DNA of 64,000 bases from an uncultured Collinsella sp. GTDB taxonomy: Bacteria > Actinomycetota > Coriobacteriia > Coriobacteriales > Coriobacteriaceae. Location of the stretch: the NCBI GenBank assembly GCA_958443615.1, contig CAUCLI010000006.1, positions 44,626 through 108,625 on the forward strand. The letters run 5' to 3'. Below are positions 41,651-48,933 of the stretch, piece after piece. Numbering within the stretch: the first letter of the stretch is position 1; the number at the start of each line of letters is the position of its first letter. The notes beneath the pieces are model-generated. The model did not search any database. It had not been told where the DNA came from and saw nothing but the letters and a program-made list of their open reading frames with translations. The position numbers and the translations under genes are program-made.

Positions 41651-42337
41651 ATGAGGCTTTTGCTGGTAGAGGATGCCCGGCTCATCCGGGAGCCGCTTTC
41701 CCGGGCGCTCGAGCTCGTCGGGTGGGAAGTGGAGGCGTTGCCGGATGGCGAGGCGGCGCTCGCGCGTCTTGCCGTGGCTCCTGTAGATGCCGTGGTACTC
41801 GATATCATGCTGCCCGGCAAGGATGGCCTCTCCGTTCTATCGGAGTTGCGCGCACGTGGTGACGCCACACCCGTCATCCTGCTCACGGCCCGTGGCGACG
41901 TGCGCGACCGCGTGCGCGGTTTGGACCTTGGTGCAGACGACTATCTGGCCAAGCCCTTCCATGTCGAGGAGCTTCTGGCGCGGCTGCGCGCCGTTCTGAG
42001 GCGTCGTGGCATCACGGATCCGTCCACAGTGATTGAGGCGCTCGGCATGCTCTATGCACCCGATTCCCGCGAGTTGACGTATGGTGAGGGATCTTGCGTT
42101 CTTACGCCCAAGGAGGGCCTGGTGCTCGAAGCTTTGATGCGCCATGCGGGGACTCCGGTGCATAGGGAGCGAATCGTGGCGGCAGCATGGGGCGCCGAGG
42201 GCGAGGCGAGCGCCGGTAGGATCGAAGCGCAGGTCTCGCTGCTTCGTTCCAAAATCGCTGTCCTCGGGGCCCCGGTCTCAATTCGTGCCGTCCGCGGTAT
42301 CGGTTACGTGTTGGAGGCCAAGCATGAAGATGCCTAG
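41651..42337 (+). CDS. OmpR-family response regulator (QseB/PmrA-like)
   Basis: 228 residues from ATG 41651. Receiver domain: MRLLLVEDARLIREPLSRAL, phospho-acceptor Asp in VDAVVLDIMLPGKDG near residue 51, LLTARGDVRDRVRGLDLGAD, Lys in DYLAKPF. C-terminal winged helix: LTPKEGLVLEALMRHAGTPV, IEAQVSLLRSKIAVLG, AVRGIGYVLEAK. It overlaps the kinase gene by 14 nt. The partner kinase lacks its catalytic domain, so how this regulator is phosphorylated is unclear. Confidence 0.92.
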   Translation: MRLLLVEDARLIREPLSRALELVGWEVEALPDGEAALARLAVAPVDAVVLDIMLPGKDGLSVLSELRARGDATPVILLTARGDVRDRVRGLDLGADDYLAKPFHVEELLARLRAVLRRRGITDPSTVIEALGMLYAPDSRELTYGEGSCVLTPKEGLVLEALMRHAGTPVHRERIVAAAWGAEGEASAGRIEAQVSLLRSKIAVLGAPVSIRAVRGIGYVLEAKHEDA

Positions 42338-43229
42338 GGATCTCGTGACGTTTCGCCGTCGCATCGTCGTGGCTTCCGCCGTTCTCATCGCCCTGTGCAC
42401 CGTAGCGTGCATGACGCTACTCGCGGTTCCGCTTATCAATGCGGATATGACGGCGCGCAGGCGCATGCTCGAGGAGCTCTCGAACCAGCCGTTTGACATC
42501 GAACGGGTAGCCGCGGGCATTGGGGCGGATGGGACGTCAAGTTTGGTCGTCACCGGCCCCGACGTTTCATGGTGTCGAGTCGCCGTGGACGGGTCGAGCG
42601 AGGTGGCTGCGGTGGAACGCGGGGGAGTCGCGGCTGTCGATTGCCCCTCCGAAAGCAGCGCGGAGCAGCTTGTGCGTCTTCGCGATGAGGCCGGGAGCGA
42701 GACTTTTTCTTTTGACGGTCGCAACTGGATCGGCCTTTGGCAGCCCCTTGGTGCCCAGGATGGTGCCGTGACGGTCTCGGATGGAAGCGTTGCGGCAGTC
42801 GATGCCGCTTCAACCGGGGCACGCTTGTACACGTTTCTCGATGTAACGCCTCATGGCGAATACGTCGTCTCGCTCGCCCTTTGTTGCATCGCTTCCGGGA
42901 CGGTCATCGTGTTGTGCGCTTCGGTGGTGTCGGCCTTTGCGACAACACGGGCGCTTCGTCCCGTCATAGGGGCTCGTGAGCGCGAGAGGGAGTTCATCCT
43001 CTCCGCCTCCCATGAGCTCAAGACCCCTCTGATGGCGATCACGAGCGCTTGCGACGTGCTTGAGGCGGAGGCGGCGCTTTCTGCTGATACGTCCGGCGAT
43101 TTGTCTGCCGGCGATGCACCGGGCGGTGTGGGTGGCTCCCTCCGTTGGATTGGTGTCATCCGTGAGGCTTCGGATGAGATGGCCCGCAGCATCTCCGATA
43201 TGCTCCGGAGCTTGGATAGGAGCGTTTGA
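42324..43229 (+). CDS. Truncated sensor histidine kinase lacking the ATPase domain
   Basis: 301 residues from ATG 42324, after GGAGGCC. TM1 near 15-38, an outer sensor region of about 145 residues, TM2 near 185-205, and the H-box EREFILSASHELKTPLMAIT. The second helix of the dimerisation domain ends at DMLRSLDRSV and TGA. No N, G1 or G2 boxes follow in any frame. It therefore cannot phosphorylate itself. It is either a pseudogene, a phosphatase-only protein, or a partner trans-phosphorylated by another kinase. Confidence 0.85.
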   Translation: MKMPRDLVTFRRRIVVASAVLIALCTVACMTLLAVPLINADMTARRRMLEELSNQPFDIERVAAGIGADGTSSLVVTGPDVSWCRVAVDGSSEVAAVERGGVAAVDCPSESSAEQLVRLRDEAGSETFSFDGRNWIGLWQPLGAQDGAVTVSDGSVAAVDAASTGARLYTFLDVTPHGEYVVSLALCCIASGTVIVLCASVVSAFATTRALRPVIGAREREREFILSASHELKTPLMAITSACDVLEAEAALSADTSGDLSAGDAPGGVGGSLRWIGVIREASDEMARSISDMLRSLDRSV

Positions 43230-43392
43230 CAATACGGCGGGACGTGGCGCGCAGGGTCGCCGGAAAGCGGGCATGCTGGTAACGACTAGGGAGGCGTACG
43301 CCCTCCTGGAACAGATTCAGCGGAGTAAAACCCGCACGAACAGCTACTCCTGCCAGGGCGGCTGTTCCCTTATGTGGCGAGTTTCATAGCGC

Positions 43393-43398
43393 TATACT
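43393..43398 (+). promoter_or_regulatory. -10 box of the yjdF-type leader
   Basis: TATACT at 43393-43398 stands about 10 nt before the start of the structured leader of the DUF2992 gene. A -35 match is weak. Confidence 0.4.
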
Positions 43399-43406
43399 GA
43401 TGTCCA

Positions 43407-43484
43407 TCGAAGATAAAAACACAGCGCCCGTCGGGTAGTCGGGCCGCGGGCATGAGCCTGCCAGTAACCTGCCTCCTTGGTTGT
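43407..43484 (+). promoter_or_regulatory. Candidate yjdF-motif riboswitch
   Basis: The leader before the DUF2992 (YjdF) gene contains GATAAAAACACAGC, a stem GCCCG-TCGGGTAGT-CGGGC, then CATGAGCCTGCCAGTAACC and CTGCCTCC. It sits upstream of the very gene family that gave the yjdF RNA its name; this RNA binds aromatic aza compounds in known cases. The motif match is from memory of the consensus, without a covariance search. Confidence 0.65.
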
Positions 43485-43524
43485 CCCTTCTTCGCGTAGC
43501 CCCACATAGAAGGAGGTCGCGGCT

Positions 43525-43956
43525 ATGCGGAAGAGGGAAGTCTCATCGACCCTGACGGTCTATCACGACGGTCAGTTCTGGGTGGGCGTGGTCGAGCATG
43601 TCGAAGACGGCATGCTTCGTGTCGCGCGCGTGGTATTTGGCGCGGAACCTTCGAATGAAGAAATCTATACGTGGGTGCTCGAACGTTGGTTGAGCCTGCG
43701 CCTGAGTGCGGAGACGGAGCCTGTTGGGCCACGTGCCGGGCGGATCCCTGGTAACCCCAAGCGTCGTGCGCGCGAGGTGGCCAAGGCGATGCGCCAGCAC
43801 GGATCATCGACCGCTTCGCAACTTGCGCTCGCCCGCGAGCGGGAGCGCGTCAAGGATGAATCGCGAAGCGAGCGAGCGGCGCGGCGTCAGGATGAAGCGC
43901 GCTCGCGCTGGGAAGACCGACGTGAAAGGAAGCGCCGCAAGCATCGTGGCAAGTAG
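43525..43956 (+). CDS. yjdF: DUF2992 family protein (YjdF)
   Basis: 143 residues from ATG 43525, after AAGGAGG. The N-terminal half carries the DUF2992 core (LTVYHDGQFWVGVVEHVEDG, then ARVVFGAEPSNEEIYTWVLE, RWLSLRLSAE). The C-terminus is a highly charged Arg/Glu/Lys helix (LARERERVKDESRSERAARR), usual for the family. Function unknown; expression is thought to be induced by planar aromatic compounds through the upstream riboswitch. Single gene. Confidence 0.88.
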   Translation: MRKREVSSTLTVYHDGQFWVGVVEHVEDGMLRVARVVFGAEPSNEEIYTWVLERWLSLRLSAETEPVGPRAGRIPGNPKRRAREVAKAMRQHGSSTASQLALARERERVKDESRSERAARRQDEARSRWEDRRERKRRKHRGK

Positions 43957-43980
43957 CCGCTACTCGTTCGGCCGGGCACT

Positions 43981-44427
43981 CTACCTCCACCTGCGGAGCG
44001 TGGGCAGGATCGCGCCCAGGAGCGAGGCGCACTCGTCCACTGACCAGCCCATGTGCTCCGTCATGCGCGGCGCGCAGTCCTCGATCATCTCCTCCATGGT
44101 GGTCGCGTGGGTGTACGCGCCTTCGTCGTAGCACCAGCGGCAGAAGTCTTCGGTCTCGGTGCCGTTCGCTTCGCGCCCATGCTGATCGGGCCCGGTGAAC
44201 ATCATGCCGCAGCTTTGACAGTAGTGCTCCGGCATGTCGAGCAGTCGCATCACGGGCACCTCGAGCTCGCGAGCGATGAGCTTGATCATGTCGATGCCGG
44301 GCTCGGTCGCTCCGGTCTCCCAACGGCTGACTGCCTGACGCGTGATGTAGAGGCGCGCAGCGAGTTCCTCTTGGGTGAGGCCGCGTTCGCGTCGGGCTTG
44401 GGCCAGGGCGTCTTTACGCAGGATCAT
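43981..44427 (-). CDS. XRE regulator with a C-terminal zinc-ribbon domain
   Basis: 148 residues from ATG 44427, with AAGGGGG upstream. HTH at residues 5-60 (ARRERGLTQEELAARLYITR, QAVSRWETGATEPGIDMIKL). From 68 on a putative zinc-ribbon: HYCQSCGMMF ... DFCRWCYDEG, two CxxC pairs, then the helical TTMEEMIEDCAPRMTEHMGW. This resembles the putative zinc-ribbon family found alone or fused to HTH. Sensing of metal or redox state is plausible but unproven. Confidence 0.85.
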   Translation of the reverse strand: MILRKDALAQARRERGLTQEELAARLYITRQAVSRWETGATEPGIDMIKLIARELEVPVMRLLDMPEHYCQSCGMMFTGPDQHGREANGTETEDFCRWCYDEGAYTHATTMEEMIEDCAPRMTEHMGWSVDECASLLGAILPTLRRWR

Positions 44428-44636
44428 GGCGGACCCCCTTTGAACGGGGCGTGGGCGGCGGGGTTTGATCCCGCCGCTTGCCTGCGATTATCCCGCGATG
44501 CACCTTGATGGTCGAGCAACGCTTTGTTGCGGGCGTGGTTGGTTCTGCGCTGGTTCGCATCGCATGCGGTTTTCCATGTCGAAGCCCACCGTAAAGCTCT
44601 TTAAATGCATGATTTCATTAATCGGATTCATGAACT

Positions 44637-44764
44637 TGAGGTTTTTCGTACTGATTTTGGAAATCGTCAAGTACAAGATGTTAATCACCTCATTTTTCCT
44701 GCGCTTTTGTGCCTTATTGCGCTTCTGTACTTGGCGGAACGGAAAAACAATACGAAAAACCTCA
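44637..44764. repeat. 128-bp inverted-repeat element, family with 33655-33785
   Basis: Perfect 14-bp terminal inverted repeats: tgaggtttttcgta (44637-44650) and its complement (44751-44764). CAAGTAC near 44668 and GTACTTG near 44727 give a second internal pairing. GC is lower than in the surroundings, and there is no gene. Ends and length match the element at 33655. The rest of 44428-44846 shows no gene. Confidence 0.65.
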
Positions 44765-44846
44765 TTTTCGTGTGGTCATTGTTTAATGTGCGGCCCATTG
44801 CGAGGCGGTGGCCATGGTCAATCGATCGCGAAAGCGATGAAGGGTC

Positions 44847-45352
44847 TTATTTGCGGGACGCAACTGCACCCGCGATCGAACCCGCCAGTATGATTGGTGC
44901 CATTCGAGCGAAGACCCATTCGAATCCGTGGAGCAACGTTGCGGCCACGGCGTATTCCGGATTGGAGAAATCCCATTCGAGATACGAGCCGCCGATTGCC
45001 GCCAGTGCGGTAAGGAGAAGGAGCGTGATGGAGGCGATCGCGATGCAAAGGGCGTGCAGGGCACGGCGCTTGGATTCCTGCGCCCGTGCGAACTGGTCGT
45101 TCAGCACTTCGAGCTTTTCGGAGAGCGCTTGCAGGCCCTCGGGCTCGGATGCGGGTACGGTCTCGCCCAGTAGCGTGCTCACCGGGGTGTCGAGCACACC
45201 TCTCCGATGGCGACGAGCATCTCAGCGTCGGGCACGGAGAGTCCGCGCTCCCATTTGGATACCGTCTGCCTCACCACGTTCAGTTTGAGCGCGAGCTCCT
45301 CTTGGGACAGGCCTTTCGATTTCCTGATGACCTGGATGTTCTCGTTCAGCAT
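44847..45352 (-). pseudogene. Frameshifted XRE regulator with C-terminal membrane helices
   Basis: ATG 45352 starts an XRE HTH (VIRKSKGLSQEELALKLNVV, RQTVSKWERGLSVPDAEMLV) that runs into a stop at 45179 after VCSTPR. In another frame LDTPVSTLLGETVPASEPEG continues exactly where family members do, followed by a coiled helix and two membrane segments to 44847. Two extra bases (GTGTG where GTG is expected, near 45192) explain the shift. The intact family is HTH plus two-helix membrane tail. Confidence 0.75.
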
Positions 45353-45455
45353 GGCGGACCCTTTCTCTCGCCTGGCTCCTACGTTACCGCAATACTGCGT
45401 GCGTCGTGTCCGTTGCCGCAAGCAACGGGTCGTAACATGGGTTATCGAGAGGCAG

Positions 45456-45600
45456 GTAATTTTCCTGTTACGTCATCTACCTGCGGTTCGCAACCGCAGG
45501 GTGCCTGCAAGTTGCATAAAATGAAGCCCCAAGTTGGTGGTTTTCGCTTTGCGGCAACCGTAGTGTGTAAGTCGCCGGCAGGAAAATCGCCAAACGCTGG
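45456..45600. repeat. Stem-rich intergenic region before the 45677 gene
   Basis: ATTTTCCTG near 45457 and CAGGAAAAT near 45583 are inverted copies, enclosing a perfect hairpin CTGCGGTT-CGC-AACCGCAG near 45480. It may be another decayed palindromic element or part of the leader of the XRE gene. No gene was found in 45353-45676. Confidence 0.3.
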
Positions 45601-45676
45601 ATGTTGAGTTCGAGTTGCTGCATTGAATTGAAGTGCATCTCCCGAGTGTCGATCCCAGCCAATGAGAGGACCCATC

Positions 45677-46852
45677 ATGAGCTTCCGCACCAATCTGCAA
45701 TATCTGCGCGCAGAGCGCCACATGACCCAGGAGCAGCTCGCCATGCTGCTCGGGGTGTCCCGCCAATCCGTTACCAAATGGGAGGCCGAGAAGTCCTATC
45801 CGGAGATGGACAAGCTCATCAAGATGTGCCAGATCTTCGAGTGCTCGTTGGACGATCTGGTGACCGGCGATGTGTCCCATCGCGGAATCCCCGTTCGGGA
45901 GGACCTGAACGGTCGCTCCACGGCTTGCGCGTCCGCACCGACCATCGACGGCGACATGTCCGCCGCCCCGTTTGCCGTCGCGCCTCCGGACGCTTCGCTC
46001 GGTGCGCCTGCGGGACCCGCGCGCGCATTTTCCAGCGGCGGCGTGTGTGCCATTCCAGCTGGACCGGCGACGGATGTGTGCGGCTACGACGAGCACATGG
46101 TCGCCTTCTCGCGCAACATTGCGATCGGCGTCGTGCTATTCATCCTCGCCGCAGCGGCGGCGATCTTCACCGATGAGGTCATGCACTCGGACGGCATCGT
46201 TCTCCTCGCGACGTTCGCGTTCGTTGCCGCCGGCCTCGCGTTCACCATTCCAGCGGGCATGGACCACGCCGCGTTTGCCAAGGCGCACCCCTATGTTGCC
46301 GATTTCTATACGGCGGAGGAGAAGGCGACGGCCCGACGCCGCGCCTCGATCGCGATTGTCGCCGGCATCGCGGTGATTCTGCTCGGGGTCGCCGTGGCCG
46401 GCTTGTTCGAAGTCGAGTCCAACGTGCAGGTATACGGCGATTCGCTGATGATGGTCTTGGTCGCGCTCGGCGTCGGGATGATCGTCCACTGGGGTATGCT
46501 CTGGGGGCGCACGGACCTTGCGGACTACAACAAGGAATGGCTCGAGACCGTGGAGCTGAGCGATGACGAGCTGGCGCGGCTCGACCAGCAGAGCCGCGAG
46601 GCGTACCTGCGCGCTAACAATCCCAGGCGTCGCGGCACCGTTGACCGCAAGGGGAAGGCCTGCATGGTGATCATGCTCGTCGCCACGATGGTGGCGCTGG
46701 TGTGGCTGTTCGCCGCGTCCGCCCTTGGCGCGTCCGAGGGAGTCTCAGGTCTGTTCTGGCTTCCCTGGGTCGTCGGCAGCCTGGGCAGCGGAATCGCCCT
46801 GGTCGTCATCGATGATGACGACGATGAACCTCAATGTGAGGGCAAGCGCTAA
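45677..46852 (+). CDS. Large membrane-anchored XRE regulator
   Basis: 391 residues from ATG 45677, after GAGAGGACC. HTH at 5-62 (HMTQEQLAMLLGVSRQSVTK). A Pro/Ala/Ser linker to about 130, then helices near 143-165, 170-190, 225-245, 255-278, 330-352 and 357-375, with charged loops. Such HTH-plus-polytopic proteins are thought to regulate from the membrane. The highly acidic end (IDDDDDEPQCEGKR) is unusual. Single gene before the five-copy repeat. Confidence 0.8.
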   Translation: MSFRTNLQYLRAERHMTQEQLAMLLGVSRQSVTKWEAEKSYPEMDKLIKMCQIFECSLDDLVTGDVSHRGIPVREDLNGRSTACASAPTIDGDMSAAPFAVAPPDASLGAPAGPARAFSSGGVCAIPAGPATDVCGYDEHMVAFSRNIAIGVVLFILAAAAAIFTDEVMHSDGIVLLATFAFVAAGLAFTIPAGMDHAAFAKAHPYVADFYTAEEKATARRRASIAIVAGIAVILLGVAVAGLFEVESNVQVYGDSLMMVLVALGVGMIVHWGMLWGRTDLADYNKEWLETVELSDDELARLDQQSREAYLRANNPRRRGTVDRKGKACMVIMLVATMVALVWLFAASALGASEGVSGLFWLPWVVGSLGSGIALVVIDDDDDEPQCEGKR

Positions 46853-46879
46853 CCGAGCTCCAGCGCTGACGCCCGGAAG

Positions 46880-47000
46880 ATTGCCTATGGCACCCGAGAG
46901 ATTGCCTATGAAAATCTTCCGACCGGACTTGCCAACTGGCAGATAGCCATAGGCAATTTCGGGCGGAGCCATAGGCAATTCCAGATGGGCCATAGGCAAT
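46880..47000. repeat. Five copies of an 11-bp motif at 21-22 bp spacing, two forward and three inverted
   Basis: ATTGCCTATGG occurs at 46880-46890 and (10/11) 46901-46911, and its complement CCATAGGCAAT at 46947-46957, 46969-46979 and 46990-47000. Start-to-start spacings are 21, 22 and 21 bp, about two helical turns. CGGAAGATT/AATCTTCCG also pairs across the first two copies. It lies between converging genes, so it is not an ordinary promoter array. The spacers are not conserved, so it is not a CRISPR. Confidence 0.7.
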
Positions 47001-47054
47001 CTCGTGGCTATCGCGGCAACCGACGAACCTTTAGACAGTTAGGTAGTTTGCCAG

Positions 47055-47675
47055 CTAGTTCAGAAGCCCACATACGGCAAAGCCGAGCGCGCCGCCGATG
47101 AGCGCCGCGGCGAAGAAGGTCAGCAAGTCGTACGCCAGCCGGTGCTTCGCTGGCCACGAGCGACGGGGGAGGGCGCGCGGATCGCGCTCGATATCCGACT
47201 CGCCGTTCATGAAGGCAAGGATCTCACGGTAGGTCACCAGGTCATTCTCGCGTTTGATGCGTTCCAGGACCGTTGCGACGACAAGCGCCGCTATCGCGGG
47301 TAGGAACGCCACGGCGGCGGCGGCGCCCACGCCCCAGGTGCCTTCCATCCAGGCGAACGCCGGCGAAAGAATCAGCGCGAACGCGGCGGCCAACAGCGCG
47401 AGCATCAACACCGCCAGCCACAGCATCCTCGTTCCCATACGCTTGCGGTCCCTCTCGACAGCATCTTCCATAACGGTCACGTCTCCCTTCACGAGCGTAT
47501 CTATGGAGGTGTCGAACAGGATGCTCAGCATGAGCAGGCTCTGGACGTCCGGATATGTCTTGTCCCGCTCCCAGTTGGAGATCGTCTGGCGCGATACGTA
47601 AAGCTTTTCGGCGAGCTGCTCTTGCGAAAGCCCCATCGCCTCGCGCCGCGTCTTGATCTGGTTGCTGATGTCCAT
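47055..47675 (-). CDS. XRE regulator with a four-helix membrane tail (paralogue of 48141)
   Basis: 206 residues from ATG 47675, after GGGAGGTGACG. HTH at 5-62 (AMGLSQEQLAEKLYVSRQTI, SNWERDKTYPDVQSLLMLSI), a linker, helices near 83-107 and 112-135, the conserved motif ENDLVTYREILAF, and a final pair of helices. The protein at 48141 has the same length, order and motif. Two AATCTGTTGTACAT repeats 45 bp apart lie upstream. Confidence 0.85.
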   Translation of the reverse strand: MDISNQIKTRREAMGLSQEQLAEKLYVSRQTISNWERDKTYPDVQSLLMLSILFDTSIDTLVKGDVTVMEDAVERDRKRMGTRMLWLAVLMLALLAAAFALILSPAFAWMEGTWGVGAAAAVAFLPAIAALVVATVLERIKRENDLVTYREILAFMNGESDIERDPRALPRRSWPAKHRLAYDLLTFFAAALIGGALGFAVCGLLN

Positions 47676-47729
47676 CGTCACCTCCCGGTCGTGAAGGAGC
47701 GTCCCGCGGATATGCCGCACGCGCTATCG

Positions 47730-47788
47730 AATCTGTTGTACATCTTACGCGGCGAGGTCCGCTAGGCGCTGCAAAATCTGTTGTACAT
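47730..47788 (-). promoter_or_regulatory. Repeated operator-like site upstream of the 47055 gene
   Basis: AATCTGTTGTACAT occurs at 47730-47743 and again at 47775-47788, 45 bp apart. The core TGTTGTACAT (minus: ATGTACAACA) is partly palindromic, as expected for an XRE autoregulatory site. Confidence 0.45.
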
Positions 47789-47811
47789 GCCCTCCGAGCA
47801 GGGAAAAGCGA

Positions 47812-47844
47812 ACCTCGATTCAGGGAATGCCCCTAAATCGAGGT
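47812..47844. repeat. REP-like palindrome, related to 30494-30528
   Basis: acctcgattcaggg (47812-47825) and ccctaaatcgaggt (47831-47844) are inverted with one mismatch; the core resembles that of the perfect palindrome at 30494. A decayed third copy, CCTCAAT/ATTGAGG, lies at 48040-48070. Confidence 0.55.
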
Positions 47845-47895
47845 AATAAAGGATACGTTCCTGAATCAAGCGATGCTAGAACATGTCACCCCAGA

Positions 47896-47976
47896 TTATC
47901 TGCACACACAGGCACGTGCACCCATGGCGATATATCCGATTGCGGCGCCTACCGTCTTGCCTAAGCGCGCGCTCAT
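47896..47976 (-). CDS. Possible 26-residue protein with a strong ribosome-binding site
   Basis: ATG 47976 has AAAGGAGG 5 nt upstream, a near-ideal site, and reads MSARLGKTVGAAIGYIAMGA then RACVCR to TAA. A small amphipathic/hydrophobic helix with a basic Cys-containing end. It might be a small membrane peptide of the regulator cluster. No other evidence; the rest of the gap contains the palindromes. Confidence 0.4.
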   Translation of the reverse strand: MSARLGKTVGAAIGYIAMGARACVCR

Positions 47977-48140
47977 GCCCGCCTCCTTTGGAAAGAAGTC
48001 TTTGCGCCGATTATCTCATGGAACTTCAATTCAGCGCGACCTCAATCGAGTGCCTGTCCCCAAATTGAGGCCCCCGGTTAGGCCGAAGCGGCGAGGGCGT
48101 CTAACTTCCTCGCCGCTCATGATAAACGTGAAGACCGCCT

Positions 48141-48761
48141 TTAGCTCAACATCTTGGCGAGCATGCCGATCCCGACGCCCACCAGGCCGCCGGCGATCGC
48201 GCCGATGACGATCTGCACTGCGTTGCGGGTCCCCTTCACCCAGGGGTTCATCTCGCGCTCGCGCCGGCCCTCGAGCGTGTCGCGCTCGACCTGCTCGCCG
48301 CGGCTGAACGCCAGCACCTCGCGGTACGTGACGAGGTCGTGCTGCTTCTTCATGCGCTCCATATACACGAACGCCACGAGCATCACGACGAGCGCCACGG
48401 CGGCAAACGCCGCGGTGGGCGCGATATGGACGCCCCAGCCCCATTCGAACTGGAACGCCGCCCACGCGCTCAACGCCAGGAACACGACCGCGCTCACGAC
48501 CGTGATCGTGGAGAGGGCGTTGTACTTCTTGACCGCTTCGTTCATTACCTGTGCCATGGTTTCCACATCTCCTTTGATGAGGGAGTCCACGGTCACCCCG
48601 AAGACGTTGGAAAGCAGAAGCAGGCTCTGGACGTCAGGATACGTGCGGCCGCACTCCCAGTTGCTGATGGTCTGGCGTGACACGTAGATGCGCTCCGCCA
48701 GGTCGTCTTGGGACAGTCCGAGCTCCGTGCGGTGCTCCTTGATGTGCGAGCCCAGCTCCAT
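48141..48761 (-). CDS. XRE regulator with a membrane tail (paralogue of 47055)
   Basis: 206 residues from ATG 48761, after AAGGAGC. HTH at 5-62 (ELGLSQDDLAERIYVSRQTI, SNWECGRTYPDVQSLLLLSN), helices near 87-107 and 113-135, the motif QHDLVTYREVLAF shared with 47055, a charged stretch and a last helix pair (VIGAIAGGLVGVGIGMLAKM). It probably arose by duplication of one gene. Upstream it too has a duplicated site (see 48835-48892). Confidence 0.85.
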   Translation of the reverse strand: MELGSHIKEHRTELGLSQDDLAERIYVSRQTISNWECGRTYPDVQSLLLLSNVFGVTVDSLIKGDVETMAQVMNEAVKKYNALSTITVVSAVVFLALSAWAAFQFEWGWGVHIAPTAAFAAVALVVMLVAFVYMERMKKQHDLVTYREVLAFSRGEQVERDTLEGRREREMNPWVKGTRNAVQIVIGAIAGGLVGVGIGMLAKMLS

Positions 48762-48834
48762 GCGTCTGCTCCTTGCGGGTCGGGATGACCCTTGTCGAGG
48801 GCCACCATGGCATTGACGGGCAAATCGTACCATC

Positions 48835-48892
48835 AAAGGTCTTTATACCGCGTCTCCGAGAGGTCGGATTGCACTGCCAAAAGGCTTTATAC
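48835..48892 (-). promoter_or_regulatory. Repeated operator-like site upstream of the 48141 gene
   Basis: CAAAGGTCTTTATAC ends at 48848 and CAAAAGGCTTTATAC ends at 48892, 44 bp apart. The minus strand (GTATAAAG) resembles a -10 region. The 44-bp spacing mirrors the 45-bp pair at the paralogue's gene. Confidence 0.4.
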
Positions 48893-48933
48893 ACGCTTCT
48901 GACCTGCCAATTCTCTACAGCTCGCGTCGCCCT

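Noticed and set aside
43274..43389. 38-codon frame after the truncated kinase, as a relic of its ATPase domain
   Set aside because: The sequence has none of the N or G boxes and no similarity to a HATPase domain.
44465..44893. 142-codon plus-strand frame across the inverted-repeat element
   Set aside because: The frame crosses the palindrome and the end of the XRE pseudogene; the hydrophobic stretch comes from AT-rich palindrome sequence, and there is no ribosome-binding site.
46880..47000. CRISPR array
   Set aside because: Repeats are 11 bp in mixed orientation with 10-11 bp gaps; too short, and no cas genes in the window.
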